DNA of 64,000 bases from Anadara kagoshimensis (GCA_021292105.1 CM037857.1:40772916-40836915), one strand, 5' to 3'. Positions 32,131-44,900 are shown, numbered from the stretch's first letter. Program-made: numbers and translations. The notes: generated from the sequence alone by a model not told the origin.

Positions 32131-32616
32131 GACTTAATATATTTTTACTAAATGGCACTAACAAGATTTCGTAGATACTATTGTAATTTTTATAGGAAGA
32201 CTGAAAACTTATTACAATTTATCAAAATAACATTTTCGGAATAAAAATTCAATTTTTTAATAAATATTATTATGTTTACCGCACTGATTGCATAACAGAT
32301 TTTTTTTCGGACATGTGCCCTTTTGTAGCTACCACTTCATATATAAAGATGTTGGCGTTCAGGAACTAAACTGTTATAAATTATCTCTGGTAAGGTTTTT
32401 AAAACCACAAACTGTCTGACCAACTCCAAAAACGTTTCAAAATGCACCAAACGTTTCCCTAGATCCGGCTGTAACAGAGTACAATAATCACAAAAATTAA
32501 CCACATAAACAAAGCAATTAATCACAGTTTATGCTATGTCTTTGTGCTTTTTGGCCTCAGATAAAATTACATCATGCCGTGTTATATTTGCTAATGTGTT
32601 ATATAATATGGTAATA

Positions 32617-32925
32617 TTAATCATTTGGAGCATATATATTTATCAATGTTACTCTCATCTTTTCAATAGGCAGGTCAACTGCTATATAATTCCCATTATT
32701 ATCTTTTTTAATTTGGTGTATATTATACTCAAAATTATTATTAAACAAAATGCCTACCCCTCTTGAGTTTGATGTAACTGAATTTAAAATAATTTCTCCA
32801 CCCCATTCTGATCTTATTACCCAATGTAAATTGTCTACCAAATGAGTTTCTTGTAAACAGTATATGTTATATGATTTTGACCTTAGGAAGTTCAAGGTAA
32901 TATTAATCATGCGATCTAGTTCCGT
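32617..32925 (-). pseudogene. LINE endonuclease fragment (APE type)
   Basis: A minus-strand open frame of 97 codons has the start of an apurinic-like endonuclease: LRSKSYNIYCLQETHL (catalytic Glu in QETH), GGEIILNS, SRGVGILFNN, and VTLINIYAPND. It ends abruptly at 32617 and no RT follows, so it is a fragment. The style suits L1/Tx1-type LINEs; that is inference. Confidence 0.85.
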
Positions 32926-32999
32926 ATCTGTTTAAAATGGCGGAATGTTGTGTTGTCTAAATAAGTAAAGCAAATGTGTGTTACGCTTGGCTAAATACG

Positions 33000-33690
33000 C
33001 TGTTCTATGAACTTTCTGGCTTCCTCTCGTACATGACGTTCTATCTCTTAACAATCCTAAATCCTGCTACATATTTTGAATCCCACCTCATTTGTTATTC
33101 CCTCGTAAAGCTACATTTGAAGCTGTTTGACAAACGTGAAAATTTGTTTTGTCAACGTTCCTGTTCTTTGCAGCAATATACAGCCTAGCCTGCTTTAATT
33201 GTATACAAATTGTGTTTTATCCATACTATTTGAACCTGTATATAAAGGCCACTTTTACTGGTTCCTTTGGGTGTCCTTTATAGAAGGTTCTATTGTATCT
33301 GCTTCTTTTGCTTATGGAGAATTTGTTTCACAATTAATACCTTATGGTCGAGCTTGTACTCACTATGGGAACTGTTTCCAGTGATGCGAGTTGCTTATAA
33401 AAAAATTGTTGACGCAAGGATATCGGGTCCCTAGGCTTATCAGGGACCTATAAATCGTGGCCGTCATCACAGTACTGTTGACGTCTTTGTATCCAGGATT
33501 TTCTTTGATATATTTGACGTCCAATAGTTCTATGTTACTTACACTATCAATTTTTCTTAAACACGTGGTCAGCTCGATAAAGGGCAGGTGCTTACTCTTC
33601 CTGAACACTCGACGTCATTTCAATAGTGACAGTTCAAAGATTGAGCTTATTTGTCAGTTTCAAAGATCTTGCTTTTGCTTTGGAATGAAT
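33000..33690 (+). pseudogene. RT-element 3' copy, split by a MITE
   Basis: GACGTTCTATCTCTTAACAATCC (YIDDVLSLNN region) starts the match, then a deletion. AAGCTACATTTGAAGCTGTTTGACAAACG follows, then the MITE at 33181-33294, then GTATCTGCTTCTTTTGCTTATGG, TATGGTCGAGCTTGTACTCAC, the RT C-terminus and the 3' UTR. Frameshifted throughout. Confidence 0.8.
33181..33294. mobile_element. 114-bp MITE, TA duplication, in an RT-element copy
   Basis: CAGCCTAGCCTGCTTTAATT at the left, inverse GTCCTTTATAGAAGGTTCTATTG at the right, TA on both sides (33179-33180, 33295-33296). Removing it rejoins the host RT sequence. Related to the MITE at 51013-51193 (shares CTGTATATAAAGGCCACTTTTACTGGTTCC, inverted). Confidence 0.8.
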
Positions 33691-33699
33691 TAGTATGTT

Positions 33700-36600
33700 T
33701 TTATAAGCATGTAGCAATGAAAGTCATTGGGATAATACATCTTAAAACAAGGATAAAAAATTATATAAATTTGCTTGCTGAAGTAAGCATTTAACGGTTC
33801 AGTTTTCTACTCCTTACCCATTAGTAAAATAACGATGATGGTGTTACTTGCAGTAATGAGAGATGATTTAAAAAAATAACAATAAAAAACCTCGAGTTGT
33901 GTCCCTTAGCACACTTAATAATATGTCTTAATTTAAAAAAATGTCGTGAACATCTAAATTATTACTCATATATGCGTATTTCCTATATCTTCCAGTTTGA
34001 GACTTTTGGCATTCATAGGACAATAAATGCCAAACGACAACATCACTGCGTTTGAATAATATTATTTGCAATACACATTCCCGTGAAACTACAAACTTGG
34101 CTGTCCCCGTGTTCCCAGGTGGTTGAGATATCAGATGCTTTTGTATTTGTGATGAAGTCGTTTTTCAACTTCACGATGGCTATCGGAAGTTTTCGTGTGT
34201 AATCCGGAAATTTTCATCAAAGAATTAGATAGTTCCTCTAATGCGTGCTGCAATTTTTTCAGGATCATTGGACATGCATTTGCGTCCGTTCAGTGGATGT
34301 GTACTGAATCAAAGATGGTATTTGCGAGGTCATATACAACTAGGTCACGTAGTATACGTATTACGCAGGAAACATTCGCGAGACTCTTGCACACGTGTTC
34401 AATTTCGTAGTCAAAACGCTCGGAAATATAATCGCAGAGTTGAAGGCAAATCAAACCTAAAAATGAATATCCAGAATTTAAAAAAAATGTTTACTGAAAA
34501 TATAACAATCGAACTATCGCCCATTATTCAGTCTGACATTCATATTGACTGTAAACGCCATTTCGGTAAATGTATTACTTTTCTTGGTATCACACATTAC
34601 CCTGGATATATTTGTCGTCTTAAAAATCTTTTACTTCTCAGTTCTGTGGATATTGTAGGTAACTATAGAAGTGGTTCCTTCTCTTCTGAAGGATCAAGTC
34701 TAATCTCCCTATCAGTTTTCAAATTTTTGTTGTTTTAATCTTGGTAATTGATAAATTGAGGGTAAAGCATAAACATCACATGTTTCTATGGTATTCTTTG
34801 ATTAAGTGAGACACGGACAAAAATGAATCTTCCATAGATAGAGAAGTAGTATTACACTACAGAAATTATACCAGATGGATTTAAACACCTCGATTAAATA
34901 TTATTACAATCAAAGACATATGTTAATGTTTATAAAATCACGCTAATGGAATTTTCTTGTCTTTCTTATTTGCCTTTCTTATTTGAAAATAGCACCTCAA
35001 AAATTCACCTGAGATCAGAAGGGATAATAATGAACGGTGCAGAAGAGGTATTACATTATGACACAGAAAATTGTACAATATGGATAGAACTCGATAAAAC
35101 ATTGTAACAATCAAAGACATATATTATATGAGCTATTGAACAGATATTATATGGTTATTGAACTGATATTGTAAAATATTGTCTCGAGTTGACTGGATAT
35201 TTGCACGGGCTTGCGAGTCATGTGACAAAGCCTGCAATATGAAATATTAGATTTCTTTGACTTACTTGTACTGTCATACATGAAAGGGCTAGCGATAGTA
35301 AATTGTAACATGTTTTAATCATGTTAAAAGTTATGATTTTATGTATATTCAGTTCTGTCTTTCAATCTGTTTGCAGAATATATATAAATCAATAAAAAAT
35401 CCATACGACGACTTAATTAAAAGAATCACATTATATAAATATTACATTTCTGACAGGATGACAATATGTACTGGCACCCTGTCAGACATGTTATATTTAT
35501 TTTATTACACCGAATGTTTGTTTTATTTTATCAATACATTATGTGCATCCTTTGTCTTTAGTGATGTCTAGATACCAATTTTTATCCAATTTATCGACCG
35601 GGAATGCATATGGCACAATGGTGATCAATTTATTCATGAGCTAACAATCACGTGATCGTGATTCATTAATATTCATAAGCATAGTTTTGAACGCGCCGCC
35701 ATTCAAACGTGATGCCGGTCACGCAAATTATCCATTTTTTATCTTACCCGGGCCGAAAATTGTCAAGTCTTCACAGGAGAAGGGCATTATATTTTAGTGG
35801 AAGAATTTCCGTAGTTACCGGCTTCATCAGCAAATCGAGTAAGATCATTAGTTTTAGAATTGAAATTGTGCTTCGAACTTGCAGAAAATGTAGATTTTGA
35901 ATTAAATTAACATGTTTTATAATGAGAACTCAATTATAACACGCTTCGGATTTTTAATTTGAAAGGGCCGGTTTTTTTAATTAAGTAAATTTATGTTGTT
36001 ACCACCCAAACAATGCCAGGCGGTGTACAGTCAAAGTATGTATCAGCAAATTAATTTTATCCTACTTGTGAGAAAACTTGTACAGGACCAATTTATCATC
36101 ACTGGTCTATATAAAGTCATTTATATTTCAACCATATCATGAATCCAATATTGCCGCTATGCAAATTAACAAACTGATCATGATTTTGCCATATGGCCTC
36201 AAATCCACAGTCATTTGAGCCAATAAATTTAAGAAACATATCTAAGGCTCTGTGATAAAGCCCTGGACGGCTATGTAGTAATAACAAGGAGATCTGTTCT
36301 TTATAGTGCTTTAAATTTATTCTTGTTGTAAACTGATGTCCTCTGTAGTTCATGGTGTCTTGTGCTGTGTCTGTGTGTAGATGTCCAGGTGTGTGTTCAG
36401 GTATGATGCGTGTGTGTGTGTGTGTATCTAGCATGCGACAACTTATATACTCTTCTGTTAGATAACAAAAGGGAAGAGCATGACCTAACCTTTTACCAAA
36501 CATCATGATTTGTAAGATCAATTCGACAAAGGTGCATACATCATGTAATGTCCAGGCTGTACGTTATTGAATAATTGCCTAGAGGTAAAGCTTCGCCTGA

Positions 36601-37430
36601 CCATTGACCTGAGGATGACCTGAGTAATTAACCTTATATAAATTATAGCCGAAAGTACAATTTTGTAAACCAGAAAATATTTGGATTTATTTTTATATAA
36701 TTTCTTATATCATTACATACGTTCTATGCCCTTCTCAAAAAATAAAATTATTAGATAATTTGATTTTTTGTAGAGAATAGAAAGTATTTGTTTAGTTGAT
36801 GCAGAGTCTTTAGACTCTAACAAATTGCCAAGACAGTCATTGTCAACCTCGCCAAACATCACCCGTTGTTGTTACAGACGAATGTAAACAATATCAATAA
36901 CAATGAGACGCTTGTCGTAAACACAACTGAAAACATGTTTTGTTCAAAGCGCAGACGTGATCCAGTGAAGGGAGGCGACTCGAACAAAAGTACTGTCACA
37001 TAGTCACGCGCATCTCTATGTGACATTATACATTTTATGTGACAGTACAAATTGTTACATAGCTCTTATCCAATGAAATTGTTAGATTTTTACATAAGGT
37101 GTAATAATATGAAATATTCACTATTGCTTTCATGCCTGCCAGAAATCATCAGATGAATGATTAACGTCGCTATGACGTCACAATAAAAGAGGAGAAAATG
37201 ACGTCGTGTATCTTACTCAAGGCCATTTACCAATGTCCCACATTAAGTTTGGGTTTAAATTTCTGAATAAAAATGTTTCCTTGCTTGAACGTTTAGTACT
37301 ATCCTTGTCTCCTGGTTTATAAAAAGGAAACACTGTAAATGACTGGTTTCCGCACATCTTCCTTCATCCAACAATTAAGTTTACGATGGAAACCAGCAAA
37401 AACAACTACGCAAGCTGCTTAGAAATGAAA
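33700..37430. other. Largely unassigned, lower repeat density
   Basis: 3.7 kb without a recognised element. The open frames at 34241-34738 (165 codons) and 36117-36521 (minus, 134 codons, with a THTHT stretch from a GT microsatellite at about 36409-36425) have no motif I know. An exon of an unseen gene cannot be excluded. A purine/pyrimidine mix, CpGs and CACGTG occur near 35650-35720. Confidence 0.35.
37173..37206. promoter_or_regulatory. Paired CRE-like motifs
   Basis: TGACGTCA at 37173-37180 and TGACGTCG at 37199-37206, 26 bp apart. Consensus sites for CREB/ATF factors; no adjacent transcription unit was identified, so function is open. Confidence 0.3.
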
Positions 37431-37535
37431 TATTGACTCAAGGATATTACAAGTCTTACTTTATCAGAGCCCTCAAACAAAATATGACCGTTATTACAAT
37501 ATTGTGGATAAGTATGATGTCATTGTTTCAAAAAT
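37430..37535 (+). mobile_element. RT-element C-terminal fragment
   Basis: TTGACTCAAGGATATTACAAG, TATCAGAGCCCTCAAACAAA and ATTGTGGATAAGTATGATGT follow the RT C-terminal order, ending near AAATTACCTTGGA. Confidence 0.7.
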
Positions 37536-37792
37536 TACCTTGGAAATGGATTGGTGTTTTTCTTGATTTTGTCTTGTCTGACGGTTAATGCTAGTGTCGA
37601 ATCAATATCACTTTCATCCTGTATCTCATGGTTTGAGTCAAAATCACTGTCAATCTCCTCACTGAAATTGTAACAGTAATGATCATTATCCGATTTAGTA
37701 TTGTTAACTAAAATTTCAAATTTACTTGTACTGTCATTGTTTTTAAAGTCATGGTTCTTATTTTTCCGCATGGTTGATCCAGAAGATTCCAT
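37535..37792 (-). CDS. Short acidic open frame, unknown
   Basis: Eighty-five codons from ATG at 37792. It is rich in Asp, Glu, Asn and Ser, with SKFEILVNN near residue 23 and SEEIDSDFDSN near 44. FEILxN followed by an acidic stretch is seen in N-terminal parts of some LINE ORFs, so it could be a LINE ORF1 remnant. I cannot confirm this, and no partner domain lies nearby. Confidence 0.25.
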   Translation of the reverse strand: MESSGSTMRKNKNHDFKNNDSTSKFEILVNNTKSDNDHYCYNFSEEIDSDFDSNHEIQDESDIDSTLALTVRQDKIKKNTNPFPR

Positions 37793-38224
37793 GTTTTATC
37801 CCTCGACATGAGCGGGAAGGTTTTGACTACTTTGCCTGATAGAATTGGAGAGAATTGTGTTGTATGACACAAGTAATAGTGCCGAAACACCGAGTTCATA
37901 TCGAAAAACCAAAATACATGTATTCACACATTTTGTGCCGATGACCTAGTCCAGCACATTAATTTAAACAGGTAATGCATTCACCAATGCATGTCAAGCC
38001 TTAGATTACGAAGCCATCAAGCTATTTCATTTCGTTATGCTTATGGAATTTTAATTTCATTGGGTTTATTTACATGTACTGATGGAATTTATAATGTTAA
38101 ACTTATGTTATTACTTGTGAAAACATCTTAATTGAAACCATTGATAGGTAAAAGTACTTTGGTCTTAAAAGAAAGTCTGCTTGAAGAGTCCTAGATTGAT
38201 TAATGGTAAAATGTAAGTGCTGGT

Positions 38225-38420
38225 GAATTTTCTTTTATGTTTTACTAGACTGTACGATACACTTGTCTGTCCCATTATGGATTATGTTGCAGCCGTATAG
38301 GACACAAAAATGTACTTGTATAAAATGAATTTATACAATTCAGTATATGTTTTACTTTCCGTAGGGAGATACTCATCAAATGAAGCTATTTCCATTCTAA
38401 AACGACAGTAAGTGGTAATT
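38225..38420 (+). pseudogene. LINE post-RT fragment
   Basis: Plus-strand codons read TRLYDTLVCPIMDYVAAV, then (after a frameshift) a GRYSSNEAISIL-like block. This matches the YDxLVxPIxDYGAAVWG and VGRYxPNxAI pattern of LINE post-RT regions. Heavily decayed. Confidence 0.6.
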
Positions 38421-38969
38421 TCTAACTAGTGCCAATGGATAAACATTGCAGAAATCGAACAAAGAACTGATAAAATGCATCAATACGTGTTTTAAAATAG
38501 TGATTTTTAAGATTAGTATAAAAACAAAATATCTTGTTTCTTTAACAGATCATACACCTACGGCCTCCGATGTAACCATACAACAATTTTACTTACCGGT
38601 AAAGTATCTCAGGTCATAGAACAAAAGACCGCACTGGCTATGCCGCAATATACATGTATCTAGCATCCTTTTTCTTATGCTGTATCTAGTTTTTTTTTCA
38701 AAAATTATTGTAAAAGGTCCATTTTAATGCAAATTGTTTGCCACTCCAGTTCAGCATATTTGTACGAAATGTTAAAAATTACCAAGTGATAAGAGCTTTT
38801 TATGAAACATAAACCCTCCTTCTACCCAGATATTTAAAAGACATATCGTGAGATTGTTATATATCACATATAAAACATGTTTCACATATTCTAAAATATA
38901 AAGTTTTTTGAAACTCATTTCATACTCCATATTATCTATCATGCCAACGACGTACACTGGATGTTTCTT
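38421..38969. other. Unassigned non-coding sequence
   Basis: AT-rich, no supported feature. Confidence 0.4.
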
Positions 38970-39530
38970 TTATCCAGGCGAGGAAACATTCAAAAACAAA
39001 CATACTAATCCATGGCCGAATCACAATCCAGAAGCAAAGTAAAACCTTGGAAGTGACAAGTTAGGTTAGACACGTGAAAAAGAACATGGAACTATGGGGC
39101 GTCAAATATATCCAGAGCAATCCTGGACACAGAGAAATGAAAATTATCAACAATTCTGAAATGAAGGTCATTGATAAGCCTAGGGTTGCAATATCCCTGA
39201 GTCAACAATTTACTTGCAAGCAGTCTGCTTCGTTGTACAAAGTCTCAATAGTGGGAACAAGCTCTACCATAACGTATCAATTGGGGAAACAAATACACTA
39301 TAAGCAGGAGAAGCAGGTATATTGCTGCATAGAAAAGGAAAGTTGACAATAGAAAAATTGAAGTCATCACGTTTGTCCTCAAGTTTCAAATATAGCCTTT
39401 TCTGGGAAAATATGAAGGAGAACTTGAGGAATCAGTCGTATCTTATATTTCAAACTCACTAGGATATATGGCATTCACATTCTAAATTTAGGATTGTTAA
39501 GAGACAGAACGTCATCTATTTATCTTTTTG
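38970..39530 (-). pseudogene. RT-element 3' copy with internal deletions
   Basis: On the minus strand it begins with AGATGACGTTCTGTCTC (IDDVLSLNNPKF region, near 39520) and passes TATTGTCAACTTTCC, GCAGCAATATACCTGC and TATGGTAGAGCTTGTTCCC. It then reaches the C-terminus and a 3' UTR lacking the GAGCACCCGG segment (deletion near 39070), ending AGTATGTTTGTTTTTG. Confidence 0.8.
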
Positions 39531-39628
39531 TTGAGTTGAATGATTTGACAAATTGTATGGTGTTATATTGTTTTGTGTTACAAATCATGAAACCAAATCG
39601 GGTTTTATTTGTCTTCATATTAACAAGG

Positions 39629-39825
39629 AATTGACGTATCGCCGGTCACGCCCACAATGTTTCGAATAAGGCCCGGCATGCTTGAATAACACATATGAAG
39701 AATGCAAACTCGTCCTGAATTGTGTCATGACACTAGTACATCATTAATTGACGTGAAGCTGCTTTGGTACCGTGATGGGGGCCAGTGTCGGAACATAAAA
39801 GGCATGGACGGCGATACGTCAATTG
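39629..39825. mobile_element. MITE family B copy 2
   Basis: AATTGACGTATCGCCGGTCA ... GGCATGCTTGAATAACACAT, and the inverse GCGATACGTCAATT at the right. The interior (AAGCTGCTTTGGTACCGTGATG) is inverse to the copy 1 interior (CATCACGGTACCAAAGCAGC), so the two copies lie in opposite orientation. Confidence 0.8.
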
Positions 39826-40089
39826 CATACAAACATAGTTAACGTATAAAAAGCGAGAAGCGTCTGAGCAACTGTATATGAAATAAGCGAATATTATAAT
39901 TTGAATGAATTATGACAGCCTTAAATGCTTTACAATATATGTAAGTTCTTAAATACTCAAAAATAACAATAGCGTTAAAAATAAAACGGAATTGAAAATG
40001 TTACCTGAATAATGCATTACTAGTCTCGTTATAAACATATGAAATAAATATAAAATAAAGATTTATTAATTGTAAATAAAGAAGTGTAA

Positions 40090-41080
40090 TGAAAAAGTTG
40101 GCTGTGTAGAATAAAAGAAATAGAAAAGATCCTTGATTCGTTGAAAAAACGAAAACTGACACTTTTTGGAAAATGTCAAATTATAAACACACTAGCTCTA
40201 TCAAAAATTTTATATACTGCGTTACCAACAACGACATTGTCAAACAAATTAACACAATTATATTTGGATTTCTTTGAAAAAAATAGGATAGAATAAAGCG
40301 TCAGACACTTATAGGGAGAGTTTATCAGAGGTAGTGATATTACGAACATTGAATCCAGATTTAAAGCGCTGAAAGCTGCTTGGGTTACCAGAATAGTTGA
40401 AATGAATCATAGCTAGAAATTGATGTTGCAATCAATTTTAGATAAACAAAATATCGATATTTTTATGTTTCATTAATGACAGAAACAAACGGATCTCGCC
40501 TCAGTGTTTTATAAACACGTTTTTGTGTCGAAACAAAGGTAAAATCAAAATTAGAATTATTTTCAAATATAGAATTTTTAGCGTTACCAATATGGCACAA
40601 CGAACTCTTTGTTGAAAAAGGTAAAACATTGTATTTTACAAATTGGGTTAAAAGTCATATATTGTATGTAACAGATTTATTCGATGACGATGTTAAGTTC
40701 AAACATATAGAACAATTCAAGGCAATATTTTTAGAATATGTAGATTCTTTTGATTTCAGAATTTGTCCATCAGTAACTTTTAGCAAGAATCGAAAAGTTT
40801 TATTTGCAAATAGACTTTTTGATATTGTTGATCGTAAGACATCGAAATTTGTCGAAAAGAAATTCAAAGAACCCTATATGCAAAAAGCATGGTTAAATAT
40901 GTTCCAAAAAGTAATAAAATGGGAAAATGTTTATAAACATCATTTGCGATAAAACAATTGCTATCAAATAATAAATATGTTAGCAAATGGAATCCTGATG
41001 TAGACAAATATTGTCCCGATTGTATTGAGATTAAAGACAGTTGTCATTTGAATTTTAGCTGTGCAAGTTTGTGATATTTG
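40090..41080 (+). pseudogene. LINE C-terminal fragment (L1/Tx1-like style)
   Basis: Decayed plus-strand codons read KRKLTLFGKCQIINTLALSKILY near 40150-40215, FKALKAAWVTRIVE near 40360-40400, and a 107-codon open frame at 40629-40952 (FTNWVKSHILYVTDLFDD ... PYMQKAWLNMF). They follow the post-RT order of L1/Tx1-type LINEs (SLFGKxxxIxTLALSKxxY, xKxxWxxR). Multiple stops elsewhere. No RT palm is left in the window. Confidence 0.65.
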
Positions 41081-41360
41081 GATAAAATTTGGAAAATCTC
41101 TTGGCAAGATATTGTAATCGGGTATAATGAAAATGTTTCCCCAAATAATATTATGTTGAATAATTTTATCTCCTTTGTAGTTTGCAAAATTACAAAATTA
41201 AAATGAAAAACAGAATTGATAAAAAAGTAGGTCATCGTAAATATTTAATAAAAAACTTAAATATTATTTGCTACAATTTTACGAAATATAAAAAAAGCTA
41301 ATTGCAAATTCAATTATAACTGTTTCAAAATAGCAGCTGAAGGTCTATAACTTAATTTCA

Positions 41361-41612
41361 ACTAATGACTACATTTTCATACTTGTATAATTTTTCCCGG
41401 AGGTATTCAGTAGGAACGCCAAAGCCACTGGCGTAGGGATTCATTAAAATTTGTGAACTTGCAAAAATAGAATAAAATTGGTCAAAAAATGGCGAACCTT
41501 TGGACGAGGCAAAATCGGGAATTGTGTTCAATATATCACCGGAGGTTATGACCAGGGTTATAACATAAAAAAAACAGAATATATGAAACTCGTTCACAAC
41601 TACTTTTAACAA
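41361..41612 (-). CDS. Unassigned open frame, possible exon
   Basis: Eighty-four open codons on the minus strand without an upstream ATG (an in-frame TAA precedes it). A hydrophobic stretch (FHIFCFFYVITLVIT) is followed by a polar segment (SGDILNTIPDFASSKGSPFF). It might be an exon or a repeat-derived frame; neighbouring sequence at about 41795-41860 is related to 45660-45745, which favours repeat origin. Confidence 0.15.
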
Positions 41613-41639
41613 TTCCGGTTACATTTTAATATCGTAATT

Positions 41640-44400
41640 CAGAGATAAAAACGAGTCACTGACTAAAATTCAAAAAAATTTTCTTCACAAGATTCCTTCC
41701 CATTTATTACAAAGCGCGTGCACCAGAATTATTTTTATATCAAAAGAAAGATTTTTTTTTGCAATGTACAATTTGATATATAATTCATCAAATAATTTTC
41801 TTTACACAAAAAGTGTCAAGTTTTAAAGGCGAAAAAAATCGCCGTCAGTCCGGATTCTTGGGTACGGGTCGGGTCCATTTTCCATCTAATTTGACCTAGA
41901 AATTTTGTAAGTACTGCTTCCTAGCTGTGTATTATATTTAGTTTGGACACACAAAAGACACAGAATGGTATTTACGATTGAAATAAAGTAAGTTTATGTT
42001 ACAATTATCATCTTTTTCGTCAGACTTCTCATAGAATTTGCCGGATTTTAGGGCCTACTTTCAGTCTCTATGGTAAAACTCGGCAATATGCCGCTTCGAT
42101 CGTTCATTTCACAAATTAAAATTCCATACGACAACCACATGTACAAATTCTATGTTGATTGACCACATACGGTGAATTATAAGTGTTAGTTGACTTATGG
42201 AATTAATAATAATAGATAAACCCGTTTATTTTGGGTATGTAATTTGGGGCTCAGGGGCTGTTGAAGGCCTGTCACTTCTAAACTGTTGCAACCTTTGCTT
42301 TGTGGTTTTCAGTCATTACAAGCTGATATTAATCACCTGGTCACAAAATCAGTAAAGTTGAAAGTGAGCTTCAAGTGAAATATTCTTCCAAAGACAAAGG
42401 CAGAGTGTATTTTACTTTGAAAATATGCCCTGTACATACACTAATTAGCATAACAAGTACATGATATTTATAAACTTTGGCTTGACCAGTTGACCTTTTT
42501 GACATGCCTATACTTTTTCAGTTTGTACACCAGATTGACAATAACTAATCTTAAATTTTCTACAGATAAATGCAATAATGTTATTAAACATTGCTGGATA
42601 AGCTTTTGTCAATTAAACAAGGACATGAAAGTGAAGATACAATATTCCAAAGTTTTATGTCTGAAAAAAATTTATATTGTCCCTAATTTAGTTATTTGTT
42701 TAAAAATTTTAATTCTGGTTTGTCAGTCAACTGTTTATGTTTAAATATAACAAAAAATGATAAATTCGTTAAAATTATTTAGCTAAAATATCCAAATGAA
42801 ATGTGTTAAGCTGGGTGTTGTCTAATGTTAATATTTCACCTAGACTGAAATAAGGTGCCTTTCATGACCTAAAATGATTTCCTTTTAGCTCAAATATCAA
42901 ACCCCATTTCCAAGAGTGATTTCTGTGTTTTAAAGCAGTTACAGCACTCAATACAATACTCAGATATTGGCTAAATATTTCAAGGTCATAGCCATTTGAG
43001 TAAAGCAAGTTGATTCACTACATCAATCTTGTAACATACACAGGTTTTTACTTGAGGTCTCACTACATAATGGGATACATGCAGTTGAAAAGCTTACACT
43101 TGCAACATTCAAGTTGAACCAACCAGCAACAAACCATAAAAATCATAGAAAAATGGAAAACAAAAGATAATGTCACTTAAACAGCCAGTTTGAGACCACT
43201 GATTATAAAATTCCCAAAATTATAAGGTTAGTTCTTGCACTCCTAACAGAGACATATCTCTGCTCCTAAGAAACTAAGAAGTCAACTTAAACCTATTCAA
43301 CTTGTCACTTTACACTTTGCCTAATTCTCTTTGTTTTCACTATGCAAGTAAAAACTATACTGAATAAATTTAAAGTAACAAATGAGGAAAATAATTTCTA
43401 AATCCAAAAGTGAATAGTACAAGACTGGCTAGTTAAGTCTCAAATTCAAAATGTAACCAGTATTAACCAACTTAAATTAAATATGTATACTAAAAAGTTA
43501 CTTATGGGTATATAGTCAGTTTTCAAAAACCCATATTTTCAAATGGAATTGACTTACAGCATAGTCTATCATTGCCTCAAGACTGAAAGGGAGAGACATC
43601 ATATGTTTACCACATATCGTTAAAATAGCTTCCATGACTGAACCATATAAAAACCAAAAAAAGTTCAAAGTAAAACAATCTTCTTTTCCTCCACAAGTAT
43701 TGGTTTCCAAGTTTCCAAGGGGGTGGTGTTGACTTTTGAAACAGTTCCATACATATGTGCAATGTGTGTTGTTATTGTATTTAATCTGGGTAGATGTAGG
43801 TGAGGGTAGTAGAGAAACAGGTGTAGTTCTACTGCCAGCTGGTCATTATTGTGCAAGACTTTATGCAAATTAATTACCTGATATGTTCAATTTTACCTGT
43901 CCATGCTGTGGGGTGAGAGTTGGTAGCAGACCATGTGCTGAAAAGGCCATGTGTGGATGGTCATTTTTTTATAAAGAATGGTCAGACATTTTTAAATTTG
44001 AGTTTAATATTTTGTCTGTGTGGCTCTAAATTTATATATGATTAAAACATTTACATCTGTGTGGTGAAAGTATTTGCATTGACTGAAATCATTGACCAGT
44101 TAGGGATAGTATAAGATTTTCTTACTATATTCAGAGGTGTCAGTGTATAAAACATTATGTGTACATGTTTCATGGAGCAAGTGATAGTTACATATAGTGA
44201 ATAGCTGGAGGGTTTTTTTCTGATGTTTCCAGTGTTTCTGTGAATATTGTTTGTGTTTTGGTACCATGGTGATGTGTATATTATCATAAAAAGTCTATGG
44301 TAGCCCTTATGTGCCATGAACAATAAAAATGTAATGGATGTTATGGACATGTGATTTGTGCATGTATATGGACAGTGTCTGGACATGTGAACATTAGGTA
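41640..44400. other. Unassigned, relatively unique sequence
   Basis: Few recognisable repeats. A candidate minus-strand exon at about 43551-43632 reads (YG)SVMEAILTICGKHMMSL, followed by SLEAMIDYA, between a CAG acceptor-like site and GTAAGTC. An alternative acceptor with a good pyrimidine tract (CTCTCCCTTTCAG) lies inside it. No family recognised, so it stays a candidate. Confidence 0.3.
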
Positions 44401-44401
44401 T

Positions 44402-44492
44402 GTACAGTACTGTACTAGAACTTTTATTGCCAGATATATATTTTCACAAAAAATATATATCTGGCAATAAAAGTTCTAGTACAGTACTGTAC
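44402..44492. mobile_element. Near-perfect 91-bp hairpin
   Basis: GTACAGTACTGTACTAGAAC TTTTATTGCCAGATATATATTTT pairs with its exact inverse around a loop of six or so bases. Almost no divergence, so it is recent or kept intact by folding-based repair. Probably a minimal MITE. Confidence 0.8.
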
Positions 44493-44627
44493 ATTATATT
44501 ACAATATACTATATATTATTTGTTTTTCTTAATAAATTTTTGTTATTTAAATCAAATGTATTTAGTTTACATAATTTGAACTTCACAAGTCATTTATCCA
44601 AACCCACACAGTTGTGACATTTATATA

Positions 44628-44811
44628 CAGTAAAACCTCGTTATAATGCCCCTCAATAACTTTGCCACCTCGCTTATTGCCACACTATTTTGAAGTCCCA
44701 AAATCCATTTTGTTTATGTTTTTCTTTATGGGCCTCCCTCGATTTATTGCCAACCACCTTTATAATGCCAAAATTTGACTGAACAAATGGTGGCGATGAA
44801 TCGAGGTTTTA

Positions 44812-44814
<3 letters not shown>
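44628..44814. mobile_element. pogo/Tigger-type MITE, TA duplication
   Basis: The termini CAGTAAAACCTCG and CGAGGTTTTACTG are inverse and flanked by TA (44626-44627, 44815-44816). Internal ATTGCCACAC / GGTGGCGATGAATC segments extend the similarity. The CAGTxAAACCTCG terminus is characteristic of pogo-like Tc1/mariner elements. At 187 bp it has no transposase. Confidence 0.85.

Positions 44815-44895
<81 letters not shown>
44815..44895. repeat. (TA)n microsatellite
   Basis: About 40 TA units with two AAT interruptions, starting at the TA target site of the adjacent MITE. Confidence 0.95.

Positions 44896-44900
<5 letters not shown>

Noticed and set aside
34241-34738. 165-codon open frame as a gene
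   Set aside because: Overlaps another frame, no start context or domain, composition mixed; could not be supported.
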